Assembly: GCA_963922595.1 (NCBI GenBank) | Contig: CAWUIM010000077.1 | Location: 1-14,709 of the forward strand | Direction: 5' to 3' | Source: JAJFFW01 sp963922595 | GTDB taxonomy: Bacteria; Pseudomonadota; Alphaproteobacteria; Caulobacterales; Parvularculaceae | DNA: 14,709 bases | In this document: piece after piece, positions 7,817-14,634 of the stretch | Layout of the letters: each line of letters starts with the position of its first letter | Position numbering within the stretch: the stretch's first letter is position 1 | Position numbers and translations under genes: made by a program | Notes under the pieces: model-generated | Told to the model about the DNA's origin: nothing | Seen by the model: only the letters and a program-made list of their open reading frames with translations | Databases searched by the model: none

Positions 7817-8902
7817 TTATTGACGCTTCACCGTCCGCAAGATGACCCGACGATCGCTGGTTCGTTCCGCCTCAATGTTGAAGTTTTCCTCAAGCACGTC
7901 GATAAACTGACCGGCGTCCGAAAGACGGAAAACGCCGCCGACGCGAAGGTTGGCCAAATCCGCATCCGCGATTTCGATTTCGTATGCCGTATACCGTTCA
8001 ACCTCGCCGACGGCATAGGTTAACGTTTCACCAGAAAAATCGAGGACGCCGTTTCGCCACGAAAGGCGCTGCGCTACCTGATCAAGATCGATCGCCTCGA
8101 TCGTCCTAACGCCCTCGCGCGTGGCGCTAGCGCTTTGCCCTTGCACGAGAACCGCTGTCGGCATCGGATTGTCCGACCCTTCCGTTGCAGCCGGATCGGG
8201 CGACAGTTTTTGTTCGCGGTTCGCCGCCAAAGCGGCTTGCGCAATTTCCACCATGCCTTCGGTCACGACAACCTTAACCTCGTCGCCCACAAGCCTGACG
8301 GAAAACTCCGTGCCGATTGCTTTTACTGTTTGCTGTCCAGCGCGGACGACAAACGGGCGTTGCTCGTCGGTCGCTACCGAAAATACCGCTTCGCCGTGCA
8401 TCAAATGGACAATCCGCTCACGCCGGCCGTAATTTACCTGCATATTGCTTGCGGTGTTTACGTTGATCGACGATCCGTCGGAGAGTTCAACCGCGCGCGC
8501 TTCGCCAATCGCTGTAGCTACGACCAATTCTTCAGTTTTCGGTTGGAGCGGCGCCAACACAATCCATGCTGATGTAACAATAAGCATGACCGCTGACGCC
8601 ATCGCCCCGATGACAAATTGCGGCTTGCGCCACCAAACACCCGAAAGAGACTTGAAAATATCGCGCCGTTCCTTGCGCACTGCTTCATAAGTTGGGTGCA
8701 GCAGACCAAGCGAATCCAGCCCCGACCACAGTTCCGCATATTCCTTTATAGCCGCTTCATGAGACGAACTGCGGGCTATCCACTGACGCAGCTCTTCGCG
8801 GTCAGCCTCGGACATGTCGCCGGACTCCAACTGCGCAATCCATGCGCACGCCTCGGAATGAACGACGCCGTCAGCCTCTAATTGTTTTTCGTCTCGTACC
8901 AT
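7817..8902 (-). CDS. FecR-family anti-sigma factor / transmembrane sensor
   Basis: Inner-membrane regulator that would hold or activate the neighbouring ECF sigma factor in response to the receptor's STN domain. Residues about 17-65 (EACAWIAQLESGDMSEADRE onwards) form the cytoplasmic DUF4880-like N-terminal region. One membrane helix spans about 95-118. The FecR domain covers about 125-220, with LSDGSSINVNT, the stretch HLMHGEAVFSVA and the block RPFVVRAGQ followed by IGTEFSVR. The C-terminal part (about 268-355) resembles the STN-like/DUF4974 region, with LSWRNGVLDFSGETL. Its 361 residues are normal for the family. The ATG at 8902 follows the sigma factor stop codon by 14 bases, and the receptor frame opens 38 bases downstream, giving the standard sigma-regulator-receptor order. 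No clear Shine-Dalgarno precedes its start, so translation may be coupled to the sigma factor gene. Confidence 0.93.
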   Translation of the reverse strand: MVRDEKQLEADGVVHSEACAWIAQLESGDMSEADREELRQWIARSSSHEAAIKEYAELWSGLDSLGLLHPTYEAVRKERRDIFKSLSGVWWRKPQFVIGAMASAVMLIVTSAWIVLAPLQPKTEELVVATAIGEARAVELSDGSSINVNTASNMQVNYGRRERIVHLMHGEAVFSVATDEQRPFVVRAGQQTVKAIGTEFSVRLVGDEVKVVVTEGMVEIAQAALAANREQKLSPDPAATEGSDNPMPTAVLVQGQSASATREGVRTIEAIDLDQVAQRLSWRNGVLDFSGETLTYAVGEVERYTAYEIEIADADLANLRVGGVFRLSDAGQFIDVLEENFNIEAERTSDRRVILRTVKRQ

Positions 8903-8916
8903 AATCGTAATACCGA

Positions 8917-9480
8917 CTATTTCCGCTTCAGTTCGGCGACCGTCGCCTCAACACCCGAATCGTTTTTTTCTTCCATCATCGCTTCTCGTACGCGTCGCAA
9001 ACCGGAAGCGATGTGTTTTTCGACGGTGCTCGTCGAAATTTTTAGGCTCGCAGCGATTTCCTTGTTGGAGAAACCGTAAACCTTTTTCAACACGAACACC
9101 TTTTGGCATTGTGCCGGCAAATCAGCCGCCGCTTTGGCAAAGATTCGCCACTTCTCTCGAGCAAAGACATTATCTTCAGTCGAGACCTCACTAGGGTAGT
9201 CTTGCGACGGCGATAAATCCTCTATCGCGTCTACGATCGACCGTGATTTTTTTGCCATATCGTTCAAGATAATGTTTCGCGCGACTGCGAATAAGAAAGC
9301 GCGCGGGTTTTCGATTTCCTCATGCTCCGCAACCTTGAAGGCGCGAAGAAACACCTCTTGCGTCAAATCCTCGCTGTCAGGCGCATGGCGAAGGCGGCGC
9401 TGAAAGAAACCGCGTATCTGCCTTTCATACGGCAGAAACCGGTCAAGCACCCCTTTTTTATCGCCTGAATTCTTTCCCAT
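8917..9480 (-). CDS. ECF RNA polymerase sigma factor, FecI-type
   Basis: Short sigma-70-family factor of 187 residues with only regions 2 and 4. Region 2 covers about 14-80, with SEDLTQEVFLRAF (36-48) and NPRAFLFAVARNIILNDMAK (58-77). Region 4 covers about 110-165, with LPAQCQKVFVLKKVYGFSNK (121-140), EIAASLKISTSTVEKHIASG (141-160) and LRRVRE; the middle of this is the helix-turn-helix that would read the -35 element. It heads the minus-strand set, followed by the FecR-type gene and the receptor. It is expected to direct transcription of the receptor and perhaps the sulfatase genes when the receptor is occupied. The ATG at 9480 has no obvious ribosome binding site, and a -10-like TAGAAT sits only eight bases upstream, so the message may be leaderless. 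Confidence 0.95.
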   Translation of the reverse strand: MGKNSGDKKGVLDRFLPYERQIRGFFQRRLRHAPDSEDLTQEVFLRAFKVAEHEEIENPRAFLFAVARNIILNDMAKKSRSIVDAIEDLSPSQDYPSEVSTEDNVFAREKWRIFAKAAADLPAQCQKVFVLKKVYGFSNKEIAASLKISTSTVEKHIASGLRRVREAMMEEKNDSGVEATVAELKRK

Positions 9481-9488
9481 AACTCATC

Positions 9489-9515
9489 ATTCTAGCGCAG
9501 CCTTGCGGCGGTCAA
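9489..9515 (-). promoter_or_regulatory. Possible promoter of the ECF sigma operon
   Basis: On the minus strand TTGACC (9510-9515) and TAGAAT (9489-9494) resemble -35 and -10 boxes. The 15-base spacer is shorter than ideal. Transcription would begin at or within a base or two of the sigma factor ATG (9478-9480). Confidence 0.35.
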
Positions 9516-9930
9516 GGGCAATTTATTGATTACGGACAACTAACGCGACCGGCGCTACTTAGCGCAAGGATTACGCCACATCGGCCCCACCGAGGCCGCC
9601 CGTGCTCGATGGCGTCCGACCAAATGTCCACCCTAAAAATTTGATTAATTTTTCCGCACGCACTGGCGGATTTTTCGATCTCGCAAGCCTTCCTAAATAT
9701 GCGTGGGCGCGTCGGGCGCCGGGACGCAATGTAGCAACTACCGGAAACAAAAACGCAAGTGAATAATAGGCGGGCGCGCCGTCGCGAGATTTGCGGACAC
9801 ATTTGTTCGCGGGCGCTGAGAGACGGCCCATTCACGAAACAGAGATGGAGGGGCGTCGCGAAACGAAATCGACGACGAGCGCTCGTAATAGATTTGCCGT
9901 CATGCATCTCCCGGTGGACGGCAATTTCAG

Positions 9931-9959
9931 AGGGGTCGCGCATGGCGTGCGCGACCCCT
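9931..9959 (+). promoter_or_regulatory. Perfect 12-bp hairpin in the galT leader
   Basis: AGGGGTCGCGCA (9931-9942) pairs perfectly with TGCGCGACCCCT (9948-9959) around the loop TGGCG. It ends 38 bases before the galT ATG. It is followed by TATTC, not a full T-run, so it could be a weak terminator, an attenuator, a leader structure or a binding site. No plus-strand gene upstream needs a terminator here. Confidence 0.5.
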
Positions 9960-9997
9960 TATTCGCGCCGCTCTGCGTCAAATGTCGCGAAGAACAC

Positions 9998-11086
9998 ATG
10001 ACGAAACTGGAGAGCCATAAAACGATCGCGCAACCCGGCGTCGATGCGCCGGTCCATCGCCGTAGTTTTCAAAAAGCTGACGGCCGCATGCTTCATCTTT
10101 ATGGATATGACCGCCACCTTGAAACATCGCAGGCCGAACAAAGCGACGACGTCGCGAAGGGCGGTCACTTGCGGTGGCACCCGTTGCGGCGCGAATGGAA
10201 CATTTACGCCTCTCACCGCCAGAACCGCACCTTCAAGCCGTCGGCGGCCGAAGACCCGCTGGCGCCGACAAAACCGGGCGCGCGCCCTACCGAGATCCCG
10301 TTTTCGACCTTCGAACTGGCCGTCTTTGAAAATAAATTTACAAGCCTTCATCCAGCCGCCGAAGCCCCCGCACCGATAGAAGGGGTTCTTACCGATCCTG
10401 CGAAGGGCGTCTGCGAAGTTGTCGTCTACAGCCCCGAAGCGGCTGGCAACATGACTACAATTGGACAGGCGAAAAGGCGATTGCTCGTCACGGCATGGAT
10501 AGACCGCTATCAAGCTCATCTCGATGCTGATTGCGCGTTCGTGCTTCCGTTTGAAAATCGCGGCGACGAAGTAGGCGTCACATTGCACCATCCGCATGGC
10601 CAGCTCTATGGCTTTCCTTACACGCCGCCCGTTCAAGCCGCAGCGGCGCGCGCCTTCCGTCAGGGATATAACCTTTCTGCTGACCTCGCCACGCTTGCGC
10701 TGGATTTTCAGATCGCTCAAGCCGATGGTCTCGTCGCGTTTTGTCCGCCATTCGCAAAATTTCCTTTTGAAGTATGGATCGCGCCACGTGAGCGGCTTCC
10801 AGGTCCGTGGGCTTTTTCATCAGAACTGTTCGACGCTTTCGCGCATCTCCTTGGCGATGTCTGCCGCCGTTACGACGCGTTCTTTGAACGTGAAACGCCA
10901 TACATGATGACGCTCCACGCCGCGCCACGCGGCGAAGAGCAAAGCTTTCATTTTACGACACAGTTTTATCCGGTTTTGCGCGCGAGTGACCGCGTCAAAT
11001 ATTTTGCATCCGTCGAACAAAGCACAGGCGCTTTCACCGTGGACGTAATGCCGGAAACCGCCGCCGCGCACTTAAAGGTTTGCTGA
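9998..11086 (+). CDS. galT: Galactose-1-phosphate uridylyltransferase
   Basis: Leloir-pathway enzyme exchanging UMP between UDP-glucose and galactose-1-phosphate in the cytoplasm. The active-site block HHPHGQLYGFPYTPP contains H198-P-H200-G-Q202, where H200 is the nucleophile that is uridylylated. RWHPLRREWNIYASHRQNRT (59-78) and the later FPFEVWIAPRER (256-266) are typical of the family. ATG 9998 gives 362 residues, close to the usual 350; the frame is open further upstream, but the added residues look like no GalT N-terminus. The shine site is weak (GAAGAA). Residues that bind zinc and iron in E. coli GalT are mostly absent: the Cys pair is D86/A89 within EDPLAPT, the third zinc ligand is A148, and the HAH of the iron site is T320-T-Q322. 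The catalytic motif is intact, so the enzyme may work without these metals. galK follows with its ATG directly after the TGA. Confidence 0.92.
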   Translation: MTKLESHKTIAQPGVDAPVHRRSFQKADGRMLHLYGYDRHLETSQAEQSDDVAKGGHLRWHPLRREWNIYASHRQNRTFKPSAAEDPLAPTKPGARPTEIPFSTFELAVFENKFTSLHPAAEAPAPIEGVLTDPAKGVCEVVVYSPEAAGNMTTIGQAKRRLLVTAWIDRYQAHLDADCAFVLPFENRGDEVGVTLHHPHGQLYGFPYTPPVQAAAARAFRQGYNLSADLATLALDFQIAQADGLVAFCPPFAKFPFEVWIAPRERLPGPWAFSSELFDAFAHLLGDVCRRYDAFFERETPYMMTLHAAPRGEEQSFHFTTQFYPVLRASDRVKYFASVEQSTGAFTVDVMPETAAAHLKVC

Positions 11087-12151
11087 ATGATCGAGGAATA
11101 TTTCAACGCAGTTTTCAAAACAACGCCGGCAATCACCAACAAAACGGCGGGACGCGTCAATCTTATGGGGGAGCACACTGATTATAATGGGGGCATGGCG
11201 TTGCCGACAGCGCTGCCGCTTGGTCTTACTGTGGCGCTACGGCCAAGACGGGACCGAACGATACGCATCGTCTCAAAAAAATTCGATGGGATCATAGAAA
11301 CCGATCTGTCAACCAATCATCACGACGGATGGGCTGGCCATGCGGTCGGTTCGATTGTCTATGCAAATAGAGAGGGCCTGATCGATTGCGGGGCCGATCT
11401 GGCGATCGACGCAACCGTTCCCGACGGCGCCGGGCTCTCGTCGTCCGCCGCTTTGGTCGTGAGTATTATCAAAGCCGCCCGCGACTTAAATAAGTCTCTC
11501 CTGAGCGATCAGGAAGTAGCAGTCCTCGCCCGGCGCGTAGAAAACGAATTCGTCGGCGTGCCTTGCGGGATTATGGATCAGATGGCGGTCGCGCTTACCC
11601 ATCAAGGCCAAGCGTTGGCGCTTGACACGAAATCCCTTCGCTACCGGCATATTGCCCTGCCAGCGGATTACCATTTAGCTGTTGTTCATTCGGGGCAATA
11701 TCGGAAGTTGACCGATGGGCGCTATGCGGCGCGCAAAGCGGAATGTGACCGCGCGCGGGATTTGCTCGACGTAAAAGATCTTTGCCTTCTTGACGACGAG
11801 ACTCTTGACCGGACGATGTCCCTGCCCCAGCCATTCGGTAAGCGGGCGCGCCATTGCGCAATCGAACACCGCCGAACGCGAAGCGCCGCCATCGCCCTGG
11901 AAGCCGGCGCCACGGAACGCTTTGGCCGTCTGATGGTCGAAAGTCATGCGTCGATGCGGGATGATTTTGAAATGTCGCTTCCCGAAATCGACGCCCTTGT
12001 GGACTCCGCCATATCTCATGGCGCCGTGGGCGCACGGCTCACAGGCGGCGGCTTCGGCGGCTGTATCGTCGCCTGCGTGCGCAAGGAAAAGCTTGTTGAT
12101 TGGCGAATGCGCCTGCAGGCCGATCACCCTCAATCTTATTTCGTGTGTTGA
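11087..12151 (+). CDS. galK: Galactokinase
   Basis: GHMP-family kinase phosphorylating galactose at C1 with ATP. All three family motifs are present: GRVNLMGEHTDYNGG (22-36, with R23, E29 and D32 contacting sugar), VPDGAGLSSSAAL (111-123, phosphate-binding loop) and TGGGFGGC (319-326). CGIMDQ (160-165) contains D164, matching the catalytic Asp174 of E. coli GalK, and ESHASMRDDFE (285-295) is nearly identical to E. coli. At 354 residues it is about 28 shorter than E. coli GalK, mainly through slightly shorter ends and inserts. The ATG directly abuts the galT TGA, and AAAGG (11074-11078) lies eight bases upstream inside galT, so the two genes are translationally linked. Its presence next to a putative sugar symporter and sulfatase suggests that free galactose is the product of this locus. 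Confidence 0.96.
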   Translation: MIEEYFNAVFKTTPAITNKTAGRVNLMGEHTDYNGGMALPTALPLGLTVALRPRRDRTIRIVSKKFDGIIETDLSTNHHDGWAGHAVGSIVYANREGLIDCGADLAIDATVPDGAGLSSSAALVVSIIKAARDLNKSLLSDQEVAVLARRVENEFVGVPCGIMDQMAVALTHQGQALALDTKSLRYRHIALPADYHLAVVHSGQYRKLTDGRYAARKAECDRARDLLDVKDLCLLDDETLDRTMSLPQPFGKRARHCAIEHRRTRSAAIALEAGATERFGRLMVESHASMRDDFEMSLPEIDALVDSAISHGAVGARLTGGGFGGCIVACVRKEKLVDWRMRLQADHPQSYFVC

Positions 12152-12487
12152 AGCCGTGTCGAACTGGTTGCCACCTGCCATACCGCCGTCGCCTCGTCGC
12201 GACGAATTCGTCAACGCCATGCGCGACGAAAATACGCGCATGAATTGGTTCGCATGCGTTGACCCATTAGTACGAATTTCGTCGCCCTATTCTTTTTGCA
12301 CAAATGGGCGCGGCATTGCGCTCAATGAAAAACGCGAAGAACGACAAGATGCTTGACTAATATTTAACAGACATAATGAACGATAAATTGGGCCGATCTG
12401 TTTTATGGAAACAAAACGTTTTTTAACTTTATACCCAATCACCATTACTTTATCACGAGTCGGCATAAAATATGAGCGGAGTACAGA
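12152..12487. other. galK-protease intergenic region with palindromes
   Basis: No gene is seen in these 336 bases. Two overlapping perfect 12-bp palindromes, TCGTCGCGACGA (12194-12205) and GACGAATTCGTC (12201-12212), lie 42 bases after the galK stop codon. Related GACGAA and ACGAATTTCGT words recur up to about 12285. The second half is AT-rich and has a 10-bp palindrome AAAACGTTTT (12413-12422). Neither a clear terminator nor a well-spaced promoter is visible, although the AT-rich half is where a promoter for the protease gene would be expected. Confidence 0.45.
12478..12481 (+). promoter_or_regulatory. Ribosome binding site of the metalloprotease gene
   Basis: GGAG is six bases before ATG 12488, which fixes the start of the protein at MKKFPLLLAC, a standard signal peptide. 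Confidence 0.65.
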
Positions 12488-14554
12488 ATGAAAAAATTTC
12501 CCCTATTACTTGCATGCGCCGGGCTCGCCGCCGCTGCCTCAAACGCCAACGCGTTGGAAATCGAGCGTAACTTCATTGGCGGGCCTGCTCCGGATGCGGA
12601 CCATCTGGCCGGTGACGGTAACATTGTGAACATTGTCAACGCTGCCGCTGATTGGTGGGAGGCGGCGATTTCAGCAGACCACAATCTTGTCCTGAACTTT
12701 GAATGGACCGACGCGCAAATCGTGGCGATGGCGAGGATTGATAGCGAGACTGGAGGCGTCGACAATCAGGTTTCAGAGGCGACGATCCGCTTTGGTCGTG
12801 ATGCCTATTGGTTCTTGGACGCAACTCCCGAAACGCATGACGAGTGGGACAGCTACGCCGAAACCTTCGCGGACATTGGCGGAAAACGCATCAATACGGG
12901 GCGCACGTTTAGTGATTTTAATGGCCCCCTGCCCGCAGGACTGCCTGCAGGCGAGGCGTCAAGAGATCTCTTTACAATCGCTTTGCACGAAATTGGGCAT
13001 GCGCTTGGGATGGCGACAGGATTCAGCTCTTTTAGGTCGAGAACCGATGGAGACCGCAATCTTGTTCTGGGCTCCGGACATTATCAGGGCGCCTTAGTGG
13101 AGCTTCTTTCATCGCATATCAGGCTACGGCCCGGCTTCGAGGACGCGATTATGGGTTCAGCTCCGACATCAGAGGGACGACACCGGCGCCTCCCGTCTTC
13201 GCTCGATATTATCGCGCTTGATCATTTTGGCCCCTATTTCGGCTTTATAAACGCCGACCCGTTCGGCGACGGAGCAGAGATTGAAGCTGAAGACTTCAGA
13301 GTGCTGATAAACACTGAAACGGTGAGCCTCGACAACGCATCTGACGGCGAAGCTGTTCGCTTCCGATCCGCATTCAGCGGAAATGCGGGGTGGAGCTTCT
13401 ATGCGCCGCTGCCCGCTTCATTTATCGAGCCGTACGAAACAATCATCCGGTACTCACTGGATGCGACGGAGCCAGCGGAATTGATGTTCTCCTCATTTGA
13501 GTTCTTCCCGCTGGACCCAAACGGTAATCCCGACAGTTTTTTGAGGTTCACGCTTCAGCCGACCGGCGGCGCGGAAAATTTCGAGACGATCATTATTCCG
13601 ACGCAGCTTTCCGGCGAAGGCGGCGGAACGCCAAGCGTTGCGCTTCAACCCGCTGGCGGATCAGCGGATCAGGTTAATCTCGATTATGTTGTCTTGCGTC
13701 CCTTTATCGACGAACCGCCCGCTCCGGGTCCGTTCTTCGCGTTCGAACAGAGTGTTTCTGGTTTCGAATTGTCGATTTCTGCAGATACGGAGCAAAACGG
13801 CAATGTGAACGCCGAAGCATCAAGCGCTGCGGAAGATCACTTTTGGGAAAAGGTTGATCGGGGCGACGGCTGGTTCTCGCTGCGCAATCGGCTTAGCGGT
13901 ATGTTCCTGAATGTCAGCGGCGCCAATAACCGCGAGAATGCAAACATCGCGCAATGGCCAAGCGGCAATGGCGACCACTACCAATTCCGCGAAGTTCCTA
14001 ATGCTTCCGGATTTGTCTCTCTTCAAGCCCGACACAGCCTTGGCTTTATCGAAACAATCAGTGGAAGTAACGGCTCGAACGCCCAACAAACACTTTCCGT
14101 AAACGATCGCGCTCTCTGGGCTCCGGTGATTGAGAACGGATATATCAAATATGTTCAGAAGGATTCCGGGCTCGAACTCGCTCTTTCCGGCGAGCAGCAA
14201 CGCAACGGCAACATGAACGCCGCCCCCGTGAGCACGGCCGACGACCATGTTTGGGAAATTGTTCCAACAGATGAGCCAGAATGGTTCAATCTGAGGAACA
14301 TAAAAAGCGACATGTTCCTGAATGTGAGCGGCGCAAATCGCGATGAGGACGCAAATGTGGCGCAATGGCCTACAAATAACGGTGACCATTACAAGGTTCG
14401 ATTTGTGGATGACGGCAATGACCTTGTGCTTATTCAATTCAAGCACAGCCTTGGCTACCTGGATACAATTAGCAACGCCGCCGGCACCAACGCGCAGCAG
14501 ACCTTTAATGTCACCAACCGCGCCCGATGGAGAATGATCGAGCGCGCAAATTAG
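12488..14554 (+). CDS. Secreted zinc metalloprotease with CBM-like domain and two ricin-like beta-trefoils
   Basis: Predicted exported, carbohydrate-targeted protease of 688 residues. A Sec signal peptide (1-22, cleavage after ASNANA) leads to a metalloprotease domain of about 23-255. The zinc motif is HEIGHALGMATG (167-178). The usual third metzincin ligand at position 177 is Thr. A later His (H210 in SSH), followed by IMGS with M222 as a possible Met-turn, could take over, as in leishmanolysin-like families with an insertion between the second and third ligand. Residues about 262-406 start with EIEAEDF and end with VNLDYVVLRPF, the pattern of CBM6/CBM35-like beta-sandwiches. Two tandem repeats (about 417-547 and 553-684) each contain three W/Y-ended subrepeats (DHFW, GDHY, RALW in the first) and AQWP, like ricin B-type trefoils. 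Next to galT/galK this suggests binding to galactose-containing glycoproteins, which is inference. The metalloprotease and trefoil calls are good; the CBM call is moderate. Confidence 0.8.
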   Translation: MKKFPLLLACAGLAAAASNANALEIERNFIGGPAPDADHLAGDGNIVNIVNAAADWWEAAISADHNLVLNFEWTDAQIVAMARIDSETGGVDNQVSEATIRFGRDAYWFLDATPETHDEWDSYAETFADIGGKRINTGRTFSDFNGPLPAGLPAGEASRDLFTIALHEIGHALGMATGFSSFRSRTDGDRNLVLGSGHYQGALVELLSSHIRLRPGFEDAIMGSAPTSEGRHRRLPSSLDIIALDHFGPYFGFINADPFGDGAEIEAEDFRVLINTETVSLDNASDGEAVRFRSAFSGNAGWSFYAPLPASFIEPYETIIRYSLDATEPAELMFSSFEFFPLDPNGNPDSFLRFTLQPTGGAENFETIIIPTQLSGEGGGTPSVALQPAGGSADQVNLDYVVLRPFIDEPPAPGPFFAFEQSVSGFELSISADTEQNGNVNAEASSAAEDHFWEKVDRGDGWFSLRNRLSGMFLNVSGANNRENANIAQWPSGNGDHYQFREVPNASGFVSLQARHSLGFIETISGSNGSNAQQTLSVNDRALWAPVIENGYIKYVQKDSGLELALSGEQQRNGNMNAAPVSTADDHVWEIVPTDEPEWFNLRNIKSDMFLNVSGANRDEDANVAQWPTNNGDHYKVRFVDDGNDLVLIQFKHSLGYLDTISNAAGTNAQQTFNVTNRARWRMIERAN
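13736..14128 (+). repeat. Beta-trefoil repeat 1 of the metalloprotease
   Basis: Encodes residues 417-547. It contains MFLNVSGAN, NIAQWP and NAQQT, each of which recurs about 137 residues later in repeat 2. Confidence 0.75.
14144..14539 (+). repeat. Beta-trefoil repeat 2 of the metalloprotease
   Basis: Encodes residues 553-684. It shares MFLNVSGAN, NVAQWP, NGDHY, KHSLGY (repeat 1: RHSLGF) and TNAQQT with repeat 1. Similarity is visible at DNA level too, for example ATGTTCCTGAATGT in both copies, so the duplication is an internal tandem one. Confidence 0.75.
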
Positions 14555-14572
14555 GCGTAGTGCGCTGATGGA

Positions 14573-14615
14573 AAACGGCAAGGCGGCGTCATTTCCGCCT
14601 TGCCGTTTATTTTAT
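14573..14615 (+). terminator. Rho-independent terminator, probably bidirectional
   Basis: AAACGGCAAGGCGG (14573-14586) pairs perfectly with CCGCCTTGCCGTTT (14595-14608) around an 8-base loop, followed by ATTTTAT. It lies 18 bases after the metalloprotease stop codon. On the minus strand the same stem is followed by a short T-run (GTTTTCC), so it could also end a convergent transcript. Confidence 0.88.
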
Positions 14616-14634
14616 ATGAGCAGTGAGCTTACGA

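Larger units (their letters stand above)
9481..9997. other. Divergent intergenic region between the sigma factor and galT
   Basis: About 517 bases without a gene I can support; short frames on both strands have no recognisable content. It contains a possible sigma-70 promoter for the sigma factor gene (9489-9515), an AT-rich inverted repeat AAAAATT-TGATT-AATTTTT (9635-9653), and a strong hairpin just before galT (9931-9959). No convincing plus-strand promoter for galT was found by eye. Confidence 0.5.

Noticed and set aside
9530..9943. Minus-strand open frame of 137 codons in the divergent region
   Set aside because: Arginine- and cysteine-rich with no recognisable domain; it looks like chance openness in GC-rich DNA.
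9791..9997. N-terminal extension of GalT by 69 residues, including a CxxC
   Set aside because: The extra residues do not resemble any GalT N-terminus, the strong 9931-9959 hairpin lies inside the stretch, and the start at 9998 gives the normal family length. The CxxC is therefore not taken as the missing zinc pair.
9959..10720. Minus-strand open frame of 253 codons
   Set aside because: It is antisense to galT, which has clear catalytic motifs; the translation matches nothing I know.
12353..12379. TTGACT followed by CATAAT/TAATGA as a promoter for the protease
   Set aside because: The spacing is only 13-15 bases to any -10-like word, too short for a confident call.
13820..14581. Minus-strand open frame of 253 codons opposite the trefoil repeats
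   Set aside because: Its internal repetition simply mirrors the tandem trefoils on the plus strand.
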